Shown: positions 9,651 to 21,464, numbered from the stretch's first letter. The stretch: 64,000 nt of DNA from Mycoplasmopsis felifaucium ATCC 43428 (GCF_000687775.1 NZ_JHXS01000001.1:1-64000), one strand, 5' to 3'. Made by a program: numbers and translations. The notes: a model not told the origin generated them from the sequence alone.

Positions 9651-10565
9651 ATGGAATATTCTGAATTTGAAACCGAATTAAAAGAAATCTTGTTGAATAA
9701 CAATGCTAAAAAGTTAATTTTAAAGCTTGTTGATGCCCCTTATAGATATGAATCAATATTAAATCCTTTTAGCTTCAAAACTAAACTGGAGCAATCATTT
9801 TTAAGGACTCAGGAAAATAAATATTTTAACCATATAAAAGATTTAGCTGTTTCCTTGTTTTTTAAATATGGTTTTGATTTTATTGATTCAACTTTTGTAA
9901 TTAATGTTTTAGATCCGAATTATTCAGATCAAAGTATTCAAGATATAGCTAAATTTAATATCTGTTTTAAATCTAAAGACAACAAATGTTATTGTATTCT
10001 AATAAGAAAACGAGATACTTATTCAGCCAATGAAACAGTTGCTTTATTTGATAAATTCAAACATTATTCAGAAATAGCTTTCAAGAAAATAGATAGAGAT
10101 CCTAAACTTACTACCATTCTTTGGTTTATAGATGAAGAATATAGAAATAACGAAGAATACTATAATAAAGCTACAACTGTTACAGATACAGACAACTATA
10201 ATATTAAAATAAAATATGGCTCAGAACTTTTTGATATGTTCAATCAAATTGAAGATTGAAAACAAATTGAATCTTACTTAAATAGATTTAAAAATGAAAA
10301 CTATACAGATTTTCTTAAAATGCCCGATTTAGATAAGGATGAAGAAGCTCTTGAAACTTTAGTATCGTTAAGCCCTTCTGCTTGAGCTAAATTAAACTCT
10401 GATTCAAATATTTACGTTCAAATAAGAAAAATAATATTTAATCAGGAAGATCCCAATTCAAATTACTTTAAAGCTTTAAAACATAGAACAATAATTGAAA
10501 ACTTCGCCGAAGATGAAGACAAAATTAAAATGGAAATAATGAAGCTTAACAATAAAAATAATTAA
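9651..10565 (+). CDS. HpyAIV-like type II restriction endonuclease homologue, solitary
   Basis: 304 residues. The start at 9651 is chosen because GAGGAG lies 8-13 nt upstream, inside the hydrolase gene. The layout resembles the HpyAIV (GANTC) restriction family as I remember it: an N-terminal PYRYESI region, a central nuclease core, a TILWFIDEEYRNNEEYY block and a C-terminal LSPSAWAKL block. Where relatives have a Glu-x-Lys catalytic pair, this protein reads CILIRKRDTY, so the acidic residue appears lost. No methyltransferase is adjacent. It may be an inactive relic or a repurposed DNA-binding protein. The family call is moderate. Confidence 0.55.
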
Positions 10566-10588
10566 GTTTATTCATTAAATGTATATAA

Positions 10589-10628
10589 AATAAGCCAACT
10601 ATTTTATAAATCGGTTTATTTTTTTTTG
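10589..10628 (+). terminator. intrinsic terminator of the hydrolase/nuclease unit
   Basis: Stem AATAAGCC (10589-10596) pairs with GGTTTATT (10613-10620) with one wobble, followed by seven T. Confidence 0.75.
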
Positions 10629-10658
10629 TTATAACAATAGAGTATCTTAAGGAGAAAT

Positions 10659-12340
10659 ATGAATAAAAAAAGAAAGATCCTAAACGGGATTATATTAGGA
10701 ACAACAGGAGCATTAATTAGTAGTTCAGTTTTAGTCGCTACAACAGTTAAGAATAATAGGAAGAACAGCTTAAAAGTAATTAGTCTAAATAAAACTGAAT
10801 TAAGTGAATTAATTCTGACCGCTAAGACCTTATTTAATAATCATTCAGATAATAAAGCTATATTAGAATTAAATAATTTAAAACAAAAAATAGAGCAATC
10901 TGAACGAGCAATTCAAAATAATAAAAATATAGCTAAAACTCACGCAGATCTAACTGCTTCAATACAAAAAATGAATAATGAAATTAAGATGCAACTAATT
11001 AATAATGATATTAATGAACACAAAAAATATTTACAATTAGCTAGTTATATTCAAAACACAAAAAATTGATACAGTTTAGAACTAGAAGCAGAACCAGGCA
11101 CACTTGAAGACACCAGATGAAGTTTGATACGATTTTATTTATTTGGTGCCAATAATTTAAACAATATCGAGATCTTTAATGAATTTTTAAACCAAAAGGA
11201 TTTCTATAATAATATCGATGAAGGCTTGGCTTGATTTGAAAAATTCACAATCTTTATAAAACGATTCCTTTAAAGCATCAAAATAATCTAATCGATTGAT
11301 ATCGCCAAAGCATAAAAGAAGAACTTATTGATCATAAAAAGCCATCGAATTACCACACTAATGATGAATGAAATATTTCTAATGAACCAGTGGCCAAAAT
11401 AATAAAACAACAAGGCATCAATTTATTGAATAATATTAAAGATCTTCATTTTGATACCTTCGAGGAATCATATGAACCTATTAAAGATATACAAACAAAA
11501 TTTAATTGAAGCACAGATTTACTAAAAAAATTAAACACTCTAAAAGTAAATACAAAACGAGAAGCAAGATATAAATTAGATAATTTTGAAAAGCAATACA
11601 AATATGTAATAAGAGATCTGACTAAAATTGCTGAAGATCCAAAATATGAATTTTTTGGTTTATTTAACCCTGCTAGGCTAACGGCTTATAAATATTTACA
11701 AGAAATTATGAATTTTAAAAATAATTTTGATAGTTTTACAATTTTAGAATTAAAAGATGTTCAAAATTACATTGATAAATTTGAATCATTAAAAGATGAT
11801 ATAAAGATATCTAAGGGTTCCTATCCTTTTAGGCTTGATTTTTCAGAGGAATATAAAACCTATAGTGATTTATATTTAAAGGAAATTTATTATGAAGATA
11901 ATGATTTCTACTACAAAACTATTGACCATAATAATTATTACAATAACCATAACGATTTTAGTATGTCGATGTCACGTATCTTTATATTTAAAGACTATGA
12001 TAATTTCTACGATATAGAAGCCGCTAAAAAAGCATTTGATAATCTCGATATCTTATATAGAACTAAAGATATATTACTTTCTATTTACAATGAAGTAGTT
12101 GAATTATTTAATAAAACAATTAATGATTTGACTCAATATCTTGAAACAAATAAACAATATAAAGATATTAAGGAATTTAAAATAGTTTGAAAACAATTAG
12201 AATCAATTCAAAAACAAGGCAACATCAACATTGGTGAAAGATGATCATATGAAGAGATGATCGGTACAATTGAAGCCGCTAATACGTATATTAATAAATT
12301 TGAAGAATTAAAACAAAAACATCATCCAAGTAATGATTAA
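10659..12340 (+). pseudogene. exported helical protein split by a frameshift
   Basis: The first frame runs from the ATG at 10659 (AAGGAG upstream) to the TAA at 11271-11273 and gives 204 residues. It starts MNKKRKILNGIILGTTGALI, a signal anchor, followed by a Lys/Asn/Glu-rich helical region. A second frame, shifted by one base and open from before 11222 to 12340, continues the same style (about 370 residues, helical, Tyr/Lys/Asp-rich). It has no usable ATG until 11708. The simplest reading is one gene of about 560 residues with a -1/+2 shift in the A-rich stretch 11221-11273. No family is recognised; it is probably a surface protein. Sequencing error or phase variation are alternatives to a dead gene. 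Confidence 0.7.
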
Positions 12341-12434
12341 ACAACAATACTACGCTACATACAACGTATGTGGCTTTCAATATAAATATTTAGGATATTA
12401 ATATAGTAAAATTTAATTATATTTAAGGAGTAAT

Positions 12435-13238
12435 ATGCAAGGACTTAGAGAAAAAAATAATTATTGTTCATCTTTTAGTGAATTTAAAATTACACAATAT
12501 ACTAATTATCTAGTTGAGTGAATTAAACAAAAAGTCGCTGACGCAAATTGCAAGGGATGTATAGTAGGAATTAGTGGAGGTATTGACAGTGCACTAGTTT
12601 GTGCACTAGCTAAAAAAGCTTTTCCTAATGATACAATCGGAATAATAATGCCAATTGATAATATGAATCATGATTTACAACATATAGATGAATTAAGCAG
12701 TTCTATAGGCTTAAAATTTAAAACTGTAAATTTAAAAAATACTTACGAAGCATTATTAATTTCACTAAATAATGAAGTAAATAATCAAATGTCATTAAGC
12801 AACATTAAACCAAGATTAAGAATGACTACACTATATGCTTATGCACAACAAAATAATTATTTAGTATTAGGAACAGATAACCTAGATGAATACTATATTG
12901 GCTACTATACAAAATACGGTGACGGTGGGGTTGATTTATTACCAATTTCACATTTACTAAAATCTGAAGTTAGAGCTTTAGCTGAACACTTAAATGTACC
13001 TAAAAGCATCATAAATAAGCAACCTTCAGCAGGTTTATGAGAAGGACAATCTGATGAAAATGAACTAGGTTTTACTTACAAAGAATTAGATAGTTATTTA
13101 TTAGATAATTTAAAAAATGTTTCTGAAGCATCAAAAATTAAAATTGAAAGAATGCATAAATTTAGTGAACATAAAAGAAATACTCCAGATAGACCACTAA
13201 GTATTGATAAATACTTTGAAACACTACATAAAAATTAA
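12435..13238 (+). CDS. nadE: NH3-dependent NAD+ synthetase
   Basis: 267 residues. It amidates nicotinic acid adenine dinucleotide to NAD+ with ATP and ammonia. The PP-loop is VGISGGIDSALVCA near residue 44. Other conserved blocks are RLRMTTLYAYAQ, LGTDNLDEYYIGYYTKYGDGG and KQPSAGLWEGQSDENELGFTY. No glutaminase domain is present, so it uses free ammonia. AAGGAG precedes the ATG. Trp codons as TGA occur in VEWIKQ and GLWEGQ. yebC follows 47 nt downstream with its own AGAGG site. Confidence 0.95.
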
Positions 13239-13285
13239 TAATTTTTATATAATTACATAATTATTAGATAGAAAGAGGAAATAAT

Positions 13286-14026
13286 ATGGCAGGACATTCA
13301 CACTGAGCCGGAATTAAGCATAAAAAAGGTGCAAACGATGCAGCTAGAGGCAAAATATTCCAAAAAATGTTTAAGGAAATCTATGTAGCGGCTACAGAAT
13401 TTGGAGGACCAGATCCCGATTCTAACCCAGCTTTAAGATTAGCTATTGCTAAAGCTAAAGCTAAAAGTATGCCTAAAGCAAATATTGAAAGAGCTTTAGA
13501 TAAAGCTAAGGGTGGTGCCAAAGAAGGTGCTAGATATGTAGAAACACTTTATAATGCAACCATTACAGGTGGTGCTACATTCTTAATTACAACTTTAAGT
13601 GATAACATCAACAGAACAACAAGCAACATTCAAGCATACTTTAATAAACAAAATGGTAAATTAGGCAAAACAGGCACAGTACCTTTCCAATTTGATCACA
13701 AAGGTGTTTTGGAAATTTCTAAATCACTAATTGACGAAGATACATTAACTCTTACAGCGATTGAAAATGGTGCTGAAGATATTGAATCAACCGATGAATC
13801 ATACGTTATTACAACTAGTGTTGAAAACTTCAACCAATGTAAAACAGCTATTGAAAATGATTTAGGTATTTCAGACTTTATGCAATGTGAAATTACTTAT
13901 ATTCCTAATTCATACGTTGAATTTGATGAAGAAAAAACACAAAAAATTCAAGAATTCATTGCTAAACTCGAAGACGATGATGATGTTCAAGAAGTGTTTC
14001 ATAACATTGAATTACCAGCTGAATAA
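13286..14026 (+). CDS. YebC/PmpR/TACO1-family protein
   Basis: 246 residues. It begins MAGHSHWAGIKHKKGANDAA, the hallmark of the YebC family. Further blocks are DPDSNPALRLAIAKAKA, MPKANIERALDKAKG and the acidic C-terminus. Family members were described as transcription regulators and more recently as ribosome-associated factors that help translate polyproline stretches. The latter would be relevant here because the window encodes a highly proline-rich MIB protein. AGAGGAAATAAT precedes the ATG. The ZIP transporter gene follows 20 nt downstream. Confidence 0.95.
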
Positions 14027-14046
14027 TTTGTAGAATAGACCTATAA

Positions 14047-15060
14047 ATGAGCAAAATTTGAGAAAATATACATTTATCAACTGGTGCAAATACTAACTTA
14101 ACTTATTTCATATTTATTTTAATTGCATTCGGTTTATTAACATTAATACCATTTTTAGTAACGGTAATTTTTGCCTTTTCAAAAGCAAAATTAAGTCAAA
14201 AAAGTAATATTTATTTATATTCATTTATTTGTGGTTTCTTTATTACGATGGCTACCTTCGGTTTTTTACGGGAAGCCCTTGAAATAAGCTCTGTAAATAA
14301 AAATAACATTAACAAATGAATAACATACGGCTGAAATATTTGTATAGTTGTTTCTGGTCTTGTATTAGGTTTATTATTTGCTTGAGGTATAAGAAGTTTA
14401 ATACATTATGGAGCAAAGAAAAAACTAGCCAAAGATAAAACAGCTAGTGTATTTATCCACTCACACGACTTAGGACATAATTTAGATGGTAAACATGATC
14501 ACGATCACGGAATAGCTCCAACACACTTGGAAAATATTAAAAACGACAAAAAAGATGAGCAACATCCAGCTTATAAACTTGTAGCTATTTTATTATTGTT
14601 AATCCATAGAATACCTGAAAGTTTCTTAATTGGCTATATTATAAGCATAATCGGCACAACCGAAGGAACTGTAATAACATCAGTATCTATAGCTTTTATT
14701 GTTTCAGCAATTTTACATTTAATTCCAGAACAACTAGTTTTCTATTATAGACTTAGAGAGATGGGTAAAAGTAGAGCTACGGCAATAACATTATCATCTG
14801 CATCTTTACTGATATTTTTACCTTTTATGTTCTTAGGAACATATGCTGGTCAATTTATGAATTTCCCTGTTTTAAAGGGGATAATACAATCTTTTGTAGC
14901 TGGAGTATTTATATTTACATCTATTGTTGAGTTCTTGCCAGAATTCTATCATGCACACCATGACAGAAAAGTTTTCAAATTAACAATGTTTCTTTTTATG
15001 CTTGGTATAGTAGTTTGTGCATTTATTTTATCATTCCACCAACATGGAGCAGGAATTTAA
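14047..15060 (+). CDS. ZIP-family divalent metal transporter
   Basis: 337 residues with about eight membrane helices. A histidine-rich cytoplasmic loop HSHDLGHNLDGKHDHDHG lies near residues 139-156 between helices 3 and 4, and the core metal-site helix reads LLLIHRIPESFLIGY. A second site has SAILHLIPEQL, and FLPEFYHAHHDR lies near the end. It probably imports Zn2+ or Fe2+/Mn2+; selectivity is not readable. The start has no Shine-Dalgarno; a TAGAAT box ends about 10 nt upstream, so it may be transcribed separately from yebC. It converges with pepC over a shared terminator. Confidence 0.85.
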
Positions 15061-15089
15061 AAATCAGAGATTTAATTCTCTGATTTTTA
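15058..15089. terminator. bidirectional terminator between the ZIP gene and pepC
   Basis: Perfect 13-bp stem (15058-15070 with 15077-15089), A-rich on one side and T-rich on the other, so it can stop transcription in both directions. Confidence 0.85.
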
Positions 15090-15091
15090 AA

Positions 15092-16411
15092 TTAAGCCAT
15101 AGGGTCTCAAGGTTCTAGTTCAATAGCTGGTTGCTCTAATGCACTAAGAACATCATTTGACACATATTTAGGATCTACAATAGCACCAAAGCAATATTCA
15201 TCAAATCATTTATCGCTCATTGAGAAATATCCTTTTTTACCGTTTTCATCACCTCATGAGTTTTCAACTTCTCATTTAATTGGTTGATCATTTTCATCTA
15301 AATCTACACCAACAAAAGTCATGGCGTGGTTAGGATTAGACATTCTATAATTAACTCTATCTTTTTTAGTTAATGTATTATAGATATGAAGTGAGTCTTG
15401 GTAGTTAAATAATTCAGTGTCAAAAACTCCTTCTTTTCTTTCGCTGAATAATGAAACGTCGCAGTCAAATCATACAGGTGTACCATCTTTTAATGAAGCG
15501 ATAATAGCTTTCTTAATTTCATCTACAGTTGTATTAATTGAATTAACAGCTTTTTCTTCTATGACTGATTTATAGTATTTTGAGACATAAAGTCTGTTTT
15601 TAGGATATATATCTCTAGGATCATGAAGCAAGTTAACTTTATTTAAAAATTCCATACCAACGTATTTATTCAAGAATTCTAAAGGTGTAATATTTGTAAT
15701 TCTGTGGAATTTTTTATCTTTATCTCTGTATTCAAAATCAAATGAAACAGGTGGAAGACCTAAAGCTTTAGCACATACTTCAAATACAATCGCAAGAGCA
15801 TCATGTTTAATTTTTCTTAAATCATCTAAGTTTTTTCCTACTTTATGTGCAACTCTAATTCTATTAGCTGCATCAATTAAATGAAAGTTTAAAACTTCAT
15901 TTAAAGCTCCAGAACTTGTTGAGTTGAATGTATCATCCATCACACTTTTAGGTGCAAGACCATATTTTTTAATTAAGCCTTGAGCTCATTCTCAGTATCC
16001 GCCATCAGAAACAGTCATATCCATAAATGAGCAGAATAATCTATCTAAATAATTTAACTCAGGATTACTAATCATTAATTCTAAAAAGGTGTTTGATTTT
16101 TCCATTTTATCTCAGAAGAATAAATAGTTTTCCGAGAATTGGAATGAATCTACATTTAAGCTTTTTAAAACATTAGTTTTAAGCATATTTGTTGATGAAA
16201 AGATTCAGCATCTACCAGAATTTTTTTGGTTTGTCATTCCTGCTTTAGGAACTTGAACTGAAAATTCATGATTATGAAATCTAAAAACTTCATTGTTAAT
16301 ACTTGAGTTTTTAATACCATTTTTAGTCATTGCATTTTCAACAACTTTGTTGTTTTTATCACTTGTATATCTTGTATAAAAACTACTTATTTCTTTTTTG
16401 TCTAATATCAT
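15092..16411 (-). CDS. pepC: aminopeptidase C (bleomycin hydrolase family, C1B)
   Basis: 439 residues, a cytoplasmic cysteine aminopeptidase that trims peptides imported by this amino-acid auxotroph. The catalytic Cys is in TNQKNSGRCWIFSS (about residue 68), the His in PNHAMTFVGVD and the Asn in WEVENSWGDENGKKGY. The length matches the family (about 440). GAAAGGAAATTATT precedes the ATG. Multiple TGA-encoded Trp residues include the one following the active-site Cys. It is a single-gene unit. Confidence 0.93.
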
Positions 16412-16447
16412 AATAATTTCCTTTCAAACAAAATGGTAAGCTTTTAA

Positions 16448-16453
16448 ATTATA
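16448..16453 (-). promoter_or_regulatory. -10 box of pepC
   Basis: TATAAT on the minus strand about 37 nt before the pepC ATG. A weak -35-like CTGTTG lies 17 nt upstream of it. Confidence 0.45.
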
Positions 16454-16543
16454 TGCTTTTTATTTATAAACAACAGTTTATTAAAATATGGTTAAATTTT
16501 TACTAATATGCCTGTAAAACAATTGTTTAGGTTAAATAAATAT

Positions 16544-16569
16544 AAAAAAGTAGCCATTACTGACTACTT
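16544..16569 (-). terminator. terminator of xfp
   Basis: On the minus strand AAGTAG pairs with CTACTT across a 10-nt loop, followed by TTTT. It lies 16 nt past the xfp stop. Confidence 0.75.
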
Positions 16570-16584
16570 AATTATTGAGTGAAA

Positions 16585-18969
16585 TTATTTGTTAATATTT
16601 TCTCATTTTCAGTTTTTAACTTCAGGAATGTCTGTACCGTATTCTTTAATGTATTCTTTGTGGTATTTAATCATAGCTTCCATTTCTGAAATTAATTTTT
16701 GAGCAGCTTCTTTTCCAACAACTGGTTCAATAGCTTTAGCAGCATCAATTGTCATATGGAATCTGTCCATATCGCTTAATAAACGAATGTCAAATGATGT
16801 TGTAATGTCACCATTTTCTCTGTAACCGTGAGGAATTAATTTGTGGTTGTGACGGCTGAAGAAGATGTCTCTTAAAATACCTTCAAAACCGTGGAATGCA
16901 AATAATACTGGTTTATCTTTTGTAAAGATTTTATCAAATTCTTCATCACTGTAACCTCTAGGGTCAATGCTTGGGTGTCTTAATCTTAATAAGTCAAGTA
17001 CGTTAACAAATCTAATTTTTAGACTTGGGAATGTTTTGTGAAGAATTGAAATTGTTGCAAGAGCTTCAATTGTCGATTCTGTACCTGAAGCAGCAACAAC
17101 TAAATCAGGTTCTTCATTAATTGAACATGTTGATGCTCAGTCAATAGCTTTAAGACCTTTGTCAACTAATTCTTGAGCTTCTTCCATTGTAAAGAATTGG
17201 TCTCTTGGTTGTTTTGAAGAAATAATTAAGTTAATAACGTTTCTTTCTGAAAAGGCTTTTTCCATTGTAGCTAATAATGTGTTTGTATCAGCTGGTAAGT
17301 ATTCTCTAACTAATTCAGGTCTTTTATCTGCTAAGTGTCCAATTAAACCTGGGTCTTGGTGTGTATAACCGTTGTGGTCTTGTTGGAATGCGTTAGAAGT
17401 AGCCATAACGTTTAATGATGGATAATCTTTTCTTCAAGGTAATTCTAAAGCTTTTCTTAATCATTTCATGTGTTGAGTTAACATTGAGTCAACAACTCTT
17501 AAGAATGATTCGTATGATACAAACACACCGTGACGGCCTGTTAATACGTAACCTTCAAGCATACCTTCAGCTTGGTGTTCTGATAATTGTGAGTCAATAA
17601 TTCTACCAACTGGTGATAAGAATTCATCATAAGCTGGGTCAATTCTATCTAATCATTGACGGTTTGTAACTTTGAATAAGTTGTAAAGTCTGTTTGATTT
17701 AGTTTCATCTGGTCCTCAAATTCTGAAGTTTGTAGGGTTTTTAAGAACTAAATCAGCCATATATGAACCTAATGTAACCATATCTTGGTTTACAATTTGA
17801 CCTGGTTTTTCAATTTTAAGTCCAAATTGTTTTCAGTCACCTAAGTTCATAACTTTAGGGTTAATTCCGCCATTTGCAACTGGGTTCATACCCATTCTTC
17901 TGTCACCTTTAGGTGCAATTTCAGCAATTTCAGGTAATAATTTACCATTTTCATCAAATAATTCTTCTGGTCTGTATGATCTTAATCATGCTTCTAAAGC
18001 GTCAACGTGTTGCATGTTGATTGCATTTGTTGGAAGAGGTACTTGGTGTGCTCTAAAGCTTCCTTCAACTGCTTCACCATTTCATTCTGTTGGTCCTGTT
18101 CATCCTTTAGGTGATTTAAGAACGATCATTGGTCATACTGGTCTTGTAGCATTTTCTGCACCGATTTTCTTAGCGTGTTCTTGGTTTTTCTTAATCATTT
18201 CGATTGATTCATCAAGAGCTTTAGCCATTTGTTCGTGCATATATTCGTGTTCTGAGCCTTCAACGATAAATGCTTTTCATCCCATACCTTTAAAGTATTC
18301 GTGAATTTCTTCATTTGATCTACGTGATCAAATTGTTGGGTTAGAAATTTTACCTGCATTTAAGTGTAAGATAGGTAAAACAGCACCATCGTTTGCTGGG
18401 TTAATAAATGAGTTTAAGAATCATCCACAAGCTAATGGACCTGTTTCTGATTCACCATCACCAACAACTGTAGCAGCAATAACTTCTGGGTTATCCATAA
18501 CTGCACCAGCAGCATGTGAAAGTGCATAACCTAATTCACCACCTTCGTGGATAGAACCTGGACATTCAGGAGCAGCGTGGCTAGCTGTACCACCTGGGAA
18601 TGAGAAGTATTTAAATAAGTGTGTCATTCCTTTAATGTCTTGTGTAACATTTGGGAATAATTCTGTATAACTTCCATCAAGGTAAGCATTTGAAGACATA
18701 ACTTGTCCACCGTGACCTGGACCTTCAATGTATAACATGTTTAAGTCATATTTGTTAATAACTCTATTTAAGTGAGCGTAAATAAAGTTTTGACCTGGAC
18801 ATGTTCCTCAGTGTCCGATTGGGTAAATTTTAATATCTTCTGATGTTAATGGTGTTTTAAGTAAAGGATTATTTCTTAAGTAAATTTGACCAACTGATAA
18901 ATAGTTTGCAGCTCTTCATCAAGCGTCAACTTTTTTAAGATAATCTTTATTATCAAAATTTGTTTTCAT
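16585..18969 (-). CDS. xfp: xylulose-5-phosphate/fructose-6-phosphate phosphoketolase
   Basis: 794 residues, the usual size. With TPP and phosphate it splits xylulose-5-P (and often fructose-6-P) to acetyl phosphate plus glyceraldehyde-3-P (or erythrose-4-P), feeding acetate kinase for ATP. Signatures seen are [50 protein letters not shown] and the TPP-binding [16 protein letters not shown]. The C-terminal domain has [23 protein letters not shown] precedes the ATG. Codon use is cleaner and GC slightly higher than in the neighbours, as expected for a highly expressed enzyme. Confidence 0.97.
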
Positions 18970-19044
18970 TTTTCCTCCATTTTAGAAAAAATATTGTGTT
19001 TGATATTACGGCAAATGTACTATATGTATTTATTTGCATCTTAT

Positions 19045-19050
19045 ATTATA
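19045..19050 (-). promoter_or_regulatory. -10 box of xfp
   Basis: TATAAT on the minus strand about 75 nt before the xfp ATG, leaving a leader of about 65-70 nt. No convincing -35 is seen. Confidence 0.4.
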
Positions 19051-19219
19051 TAGGAAAAAAATTTTGCGGATTTTCATTTTTAAACATAAGAAGACAACTT
19101 ATTTTTAAGAATAAAAGAAGTAAAAAAACAGACAATTATTAGCTAAAAGTATATGTTAGAGAATAAAAAGTGGTATTGATATATCTTTATCTCTTATCTA
19201 GTATATTTTATTTATTACA

Positions 19220-19247
19220 AAATGAGGCATTATAGTTAACCTCATTT
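19220..19247 (-). terminator. possible terminator of the 19.3-21.2 kb pair
   Basis: Eight-bp stem AAATGAGG/CCTCATTT with a 12-nt loop. On the minus strand it is followed by TTGTAAT, only weakly T-rich, so termination is likely but not certain. Confidence 0.45.
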
Positions 19248-19304
19248 ATATTTAATTCTCTAAAATATCTATAAAACAGGAATTTTAGCAAATGAAAAGA
19301 TACA

Positions 19305-20012
19305 TTAATCATTTATTCAACCATGTGATGCAAATTCATCATAAAATGAACCATATGAAACCTTAAAATTTTTTTTGTTTTTTATAATCATAAGATTGTC
19401 AAAATTTAAAATTGTATTTCAATAAGAAATATATTTATTTTTTGTTTTATAAGATTTAAGATCTATATTTCTATGTTTTTCGCCACCTATTAACAGCTCA
19501 GAATGTGTGAATGTATTTGTTTCTTTAAAAGAAATTTGCATTTCTTTATTAACGTCATTTTTTATAATATTTTCAAGTAGTCTAGTTTTATTTATTCCTT
19601 TACTATTATTTCTAATTTGTAGTATTAAAACACAACTTTGTATTAATAATGCTAAGGGTAAAATTAAAAATATTATGTTAAAAATAATTAAGAACAAAAT
19701 ATGATAATAATCAAGATTGTATTTCTTGAATAAGAGTAATAAAATACTTAATATAAGTATGTTTAAGAAAATAAAAATTATCATTCAAATATAACATAGC
19801 AATATTCTCTTAAAACAATACCGTAAAACTTTATCATTGATATAAATATTTTGTTTTATAAAATAGTTTTTTATTCTCATCAATTTAAAATTGAGCATAT
19901 ATTTTAATAGACAATATGAAAACAGCGACGACATTATTATAAAAAAGAGAAAATAATATATTACTTTTACTAATTTTCAATTCTTTGAAATTCAACTTAA
20001 AACGGTATACAT
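19305..20012 (-). CDS. membrane protein paired with the helical protein upstream
   Basis: 235 residues under the TGA=Trp code, from the ATG complement at 20010-20012 to the TAA at 19305-19307. The start is 2 nt after the stop of the upstream gene. It has three strongly hydrophobic segments: near residues 14-28, around 70-95 (IFIFLNILILSILLLLF) and around 105-130. A hydrophilic C-terminal half of about 105 residues follows. No family is recognised. Tight coupling to a gene of toxin-like layout suggests an immunity or partner role, but this is inference only. Confidence 0.6.
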
Positions 20013-20014
20013 TA

Positions 20015-21226
20015 TTATCCTAAATTATCTATTTTTAAATTATTGGGAAGTGTTCTTATATATCATCCGGTTTTAGGATGTAAAGCTTTGGTCAGCCCCA
20101 TTGAGTATAGTTCAAATTTTGTAAATTTCAGCATTTCATCTAGTCTTAAAACCTCACCTGTTTCAATATTTTTAAAGATTTGATTTATACCACCTGTACC
20201 ACCAAGCATATAAGGATTATCTAATGGCGTTTCGTGTAAAACGGTTCACTTTACTTTTTTCATATTAGCGATATCATTAGCTATATTCGCAAGTTTATTA
20301 GATGCTTCAATATTATCATTATTTATTTTTTCTAAATATTTAACATCATTATAAATACCGTCAATATTTTCAGCTATGTTAGCTATGCCCGAAAATATAT
20401 CCATAAATTTGATTAGTTTTATTAATTTAGGTTGCAATTTTGTTATTAATTTCTTTGAAGCATCAGCATTAATATCCATAGCATATTTTATAAAGTACTT
20501 AATAATATCAACTGGAACTGTGTTTTTGATATTTTTAACAAATTCAATCATAAGCTGAGTTTGTTTGAGTTTACTTCTATTGAAGTGTAATAATGCATCT
20601 AAGGTGGCTGTTATAAAACCAGATATAGCAGCAACTTTTCCAGCTATTCCAAATACTGCTGATGTTGCTCCTGCGGTAAAAAAACTGGCTATAAGTGCTG
20701 AAACTGATATCGCAGAAGCTACACCACATATTGTTTTCATTGTTATTGAAGCAATACTTAATTGCTTAATTGCTTCAGTATATTTATTCAAATTATCACT
20801 TTGTTCATTATAAAATGCTGTTGTCTCTTCTATTCTTGCTAATATATTTTTAGATGATTCAACACCATCTTGATTAACCATATATTTATTTTGTAGATCT
20901 GTATAAATACGTTTAACATATTTATTATGTTCTCTTTTACTATGTTTGGCCTCTACAGAAGATTTAATTTCATTTTCTATTTCTTTCAAATGATTATTAA
21001 CAGATTTTTTCAAGAAGCTTAAATCTATATTTTCAATCGTTTTAGATCGCTCTGGAAATTTCTTGTTATATTCTTGTTTTAAATTACCTAGATCAATTTT
21101 CTCTAATGGAATATTATTTTTTTGAATATAATCAAAAATAAATTTTTCAGTTTCATTTTCTTGAATGTTTGATGTTGTTGTAACAACAACAGGTGATAAT
21201 ATTGGTGCTATTAATTCTAATTTCAT
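20015..21226 (-). CDS. helical protein with a Gly/Ala-rich hydrophobic core, unknown function
   Basis: 403 residues. The N-terminal 150 residues are charged and helical, possibly coiled coil. A small-residue-rich hydrophobic stretch of about 50 residues follows (158-210, including SFFTAGATSAVFGIAG), as in pore-forming or polymorphic-toxin translocation segments. Then comes another helical region and a distinct C-terminal piece from about residue 330 with GGTGGINQIF, ETGEVLRLDEML and LHPKTGWYIRTLP. No signal peptide is present. AAAGGAAATT precedes the ATG. It lies between xfp and an orphan hsdS, looks accessory, and may form a unit with the membrane protein downstream. The family is unknown. 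Confidence 0.6.
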
Positions 21227-21248
21227 AATTTCCTTTTAATCGAACTCG

Positions 21249-21268
21249 AATGTTTTTACAAAAACATT
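21249..21268. repeat. 9-bp inverted repeat in the leader of the 21226 gene
   Basis: AATGTTTTT and AAAAACATT separated by 2 nt, about 25-40 nt before the minus-strand ATG and downstream of a TATAAT on that strand (about 21298). It could be an operator or a leader hairpin. Confidence 0.4.
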
Positions 21269-21464
21269 TAATAGTCATCGAATAGTTAATACTTTAATTA
21301 TATATAAAACATAACCAATTGATTACCAGTATAACTCATAAATGCTTTAGATAGCACCAAAATATTAGCTTATAAATGTTTAATTATTAAATTAATATGC
21401 ATTATTATCTTTGAGCTTTTCAGGCATATAAACATAAAAATAATTATGTTATTATTTTATTAAT

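Larger units (their letters stand above)
18970..19304. other. intergenic region between xfp and the 19.3-21.2 kb pair
   Basis: About 335 bp with no gene I can support. It holds the xfp promoter near 19045-19050, a hairpin at 19220-19247 and one copy of CTATAAAACAGG at 19269-19280. Confidence 0.6.

Noticed and set aside
16511..16531. Palindromic CCTGTAAAACAATTGTTTAGG as a second terminator between pepC and xfp
   Set aside because: Neither side is followed by a T run, and the clear xfp terminator lies next to it at 16544-16569.
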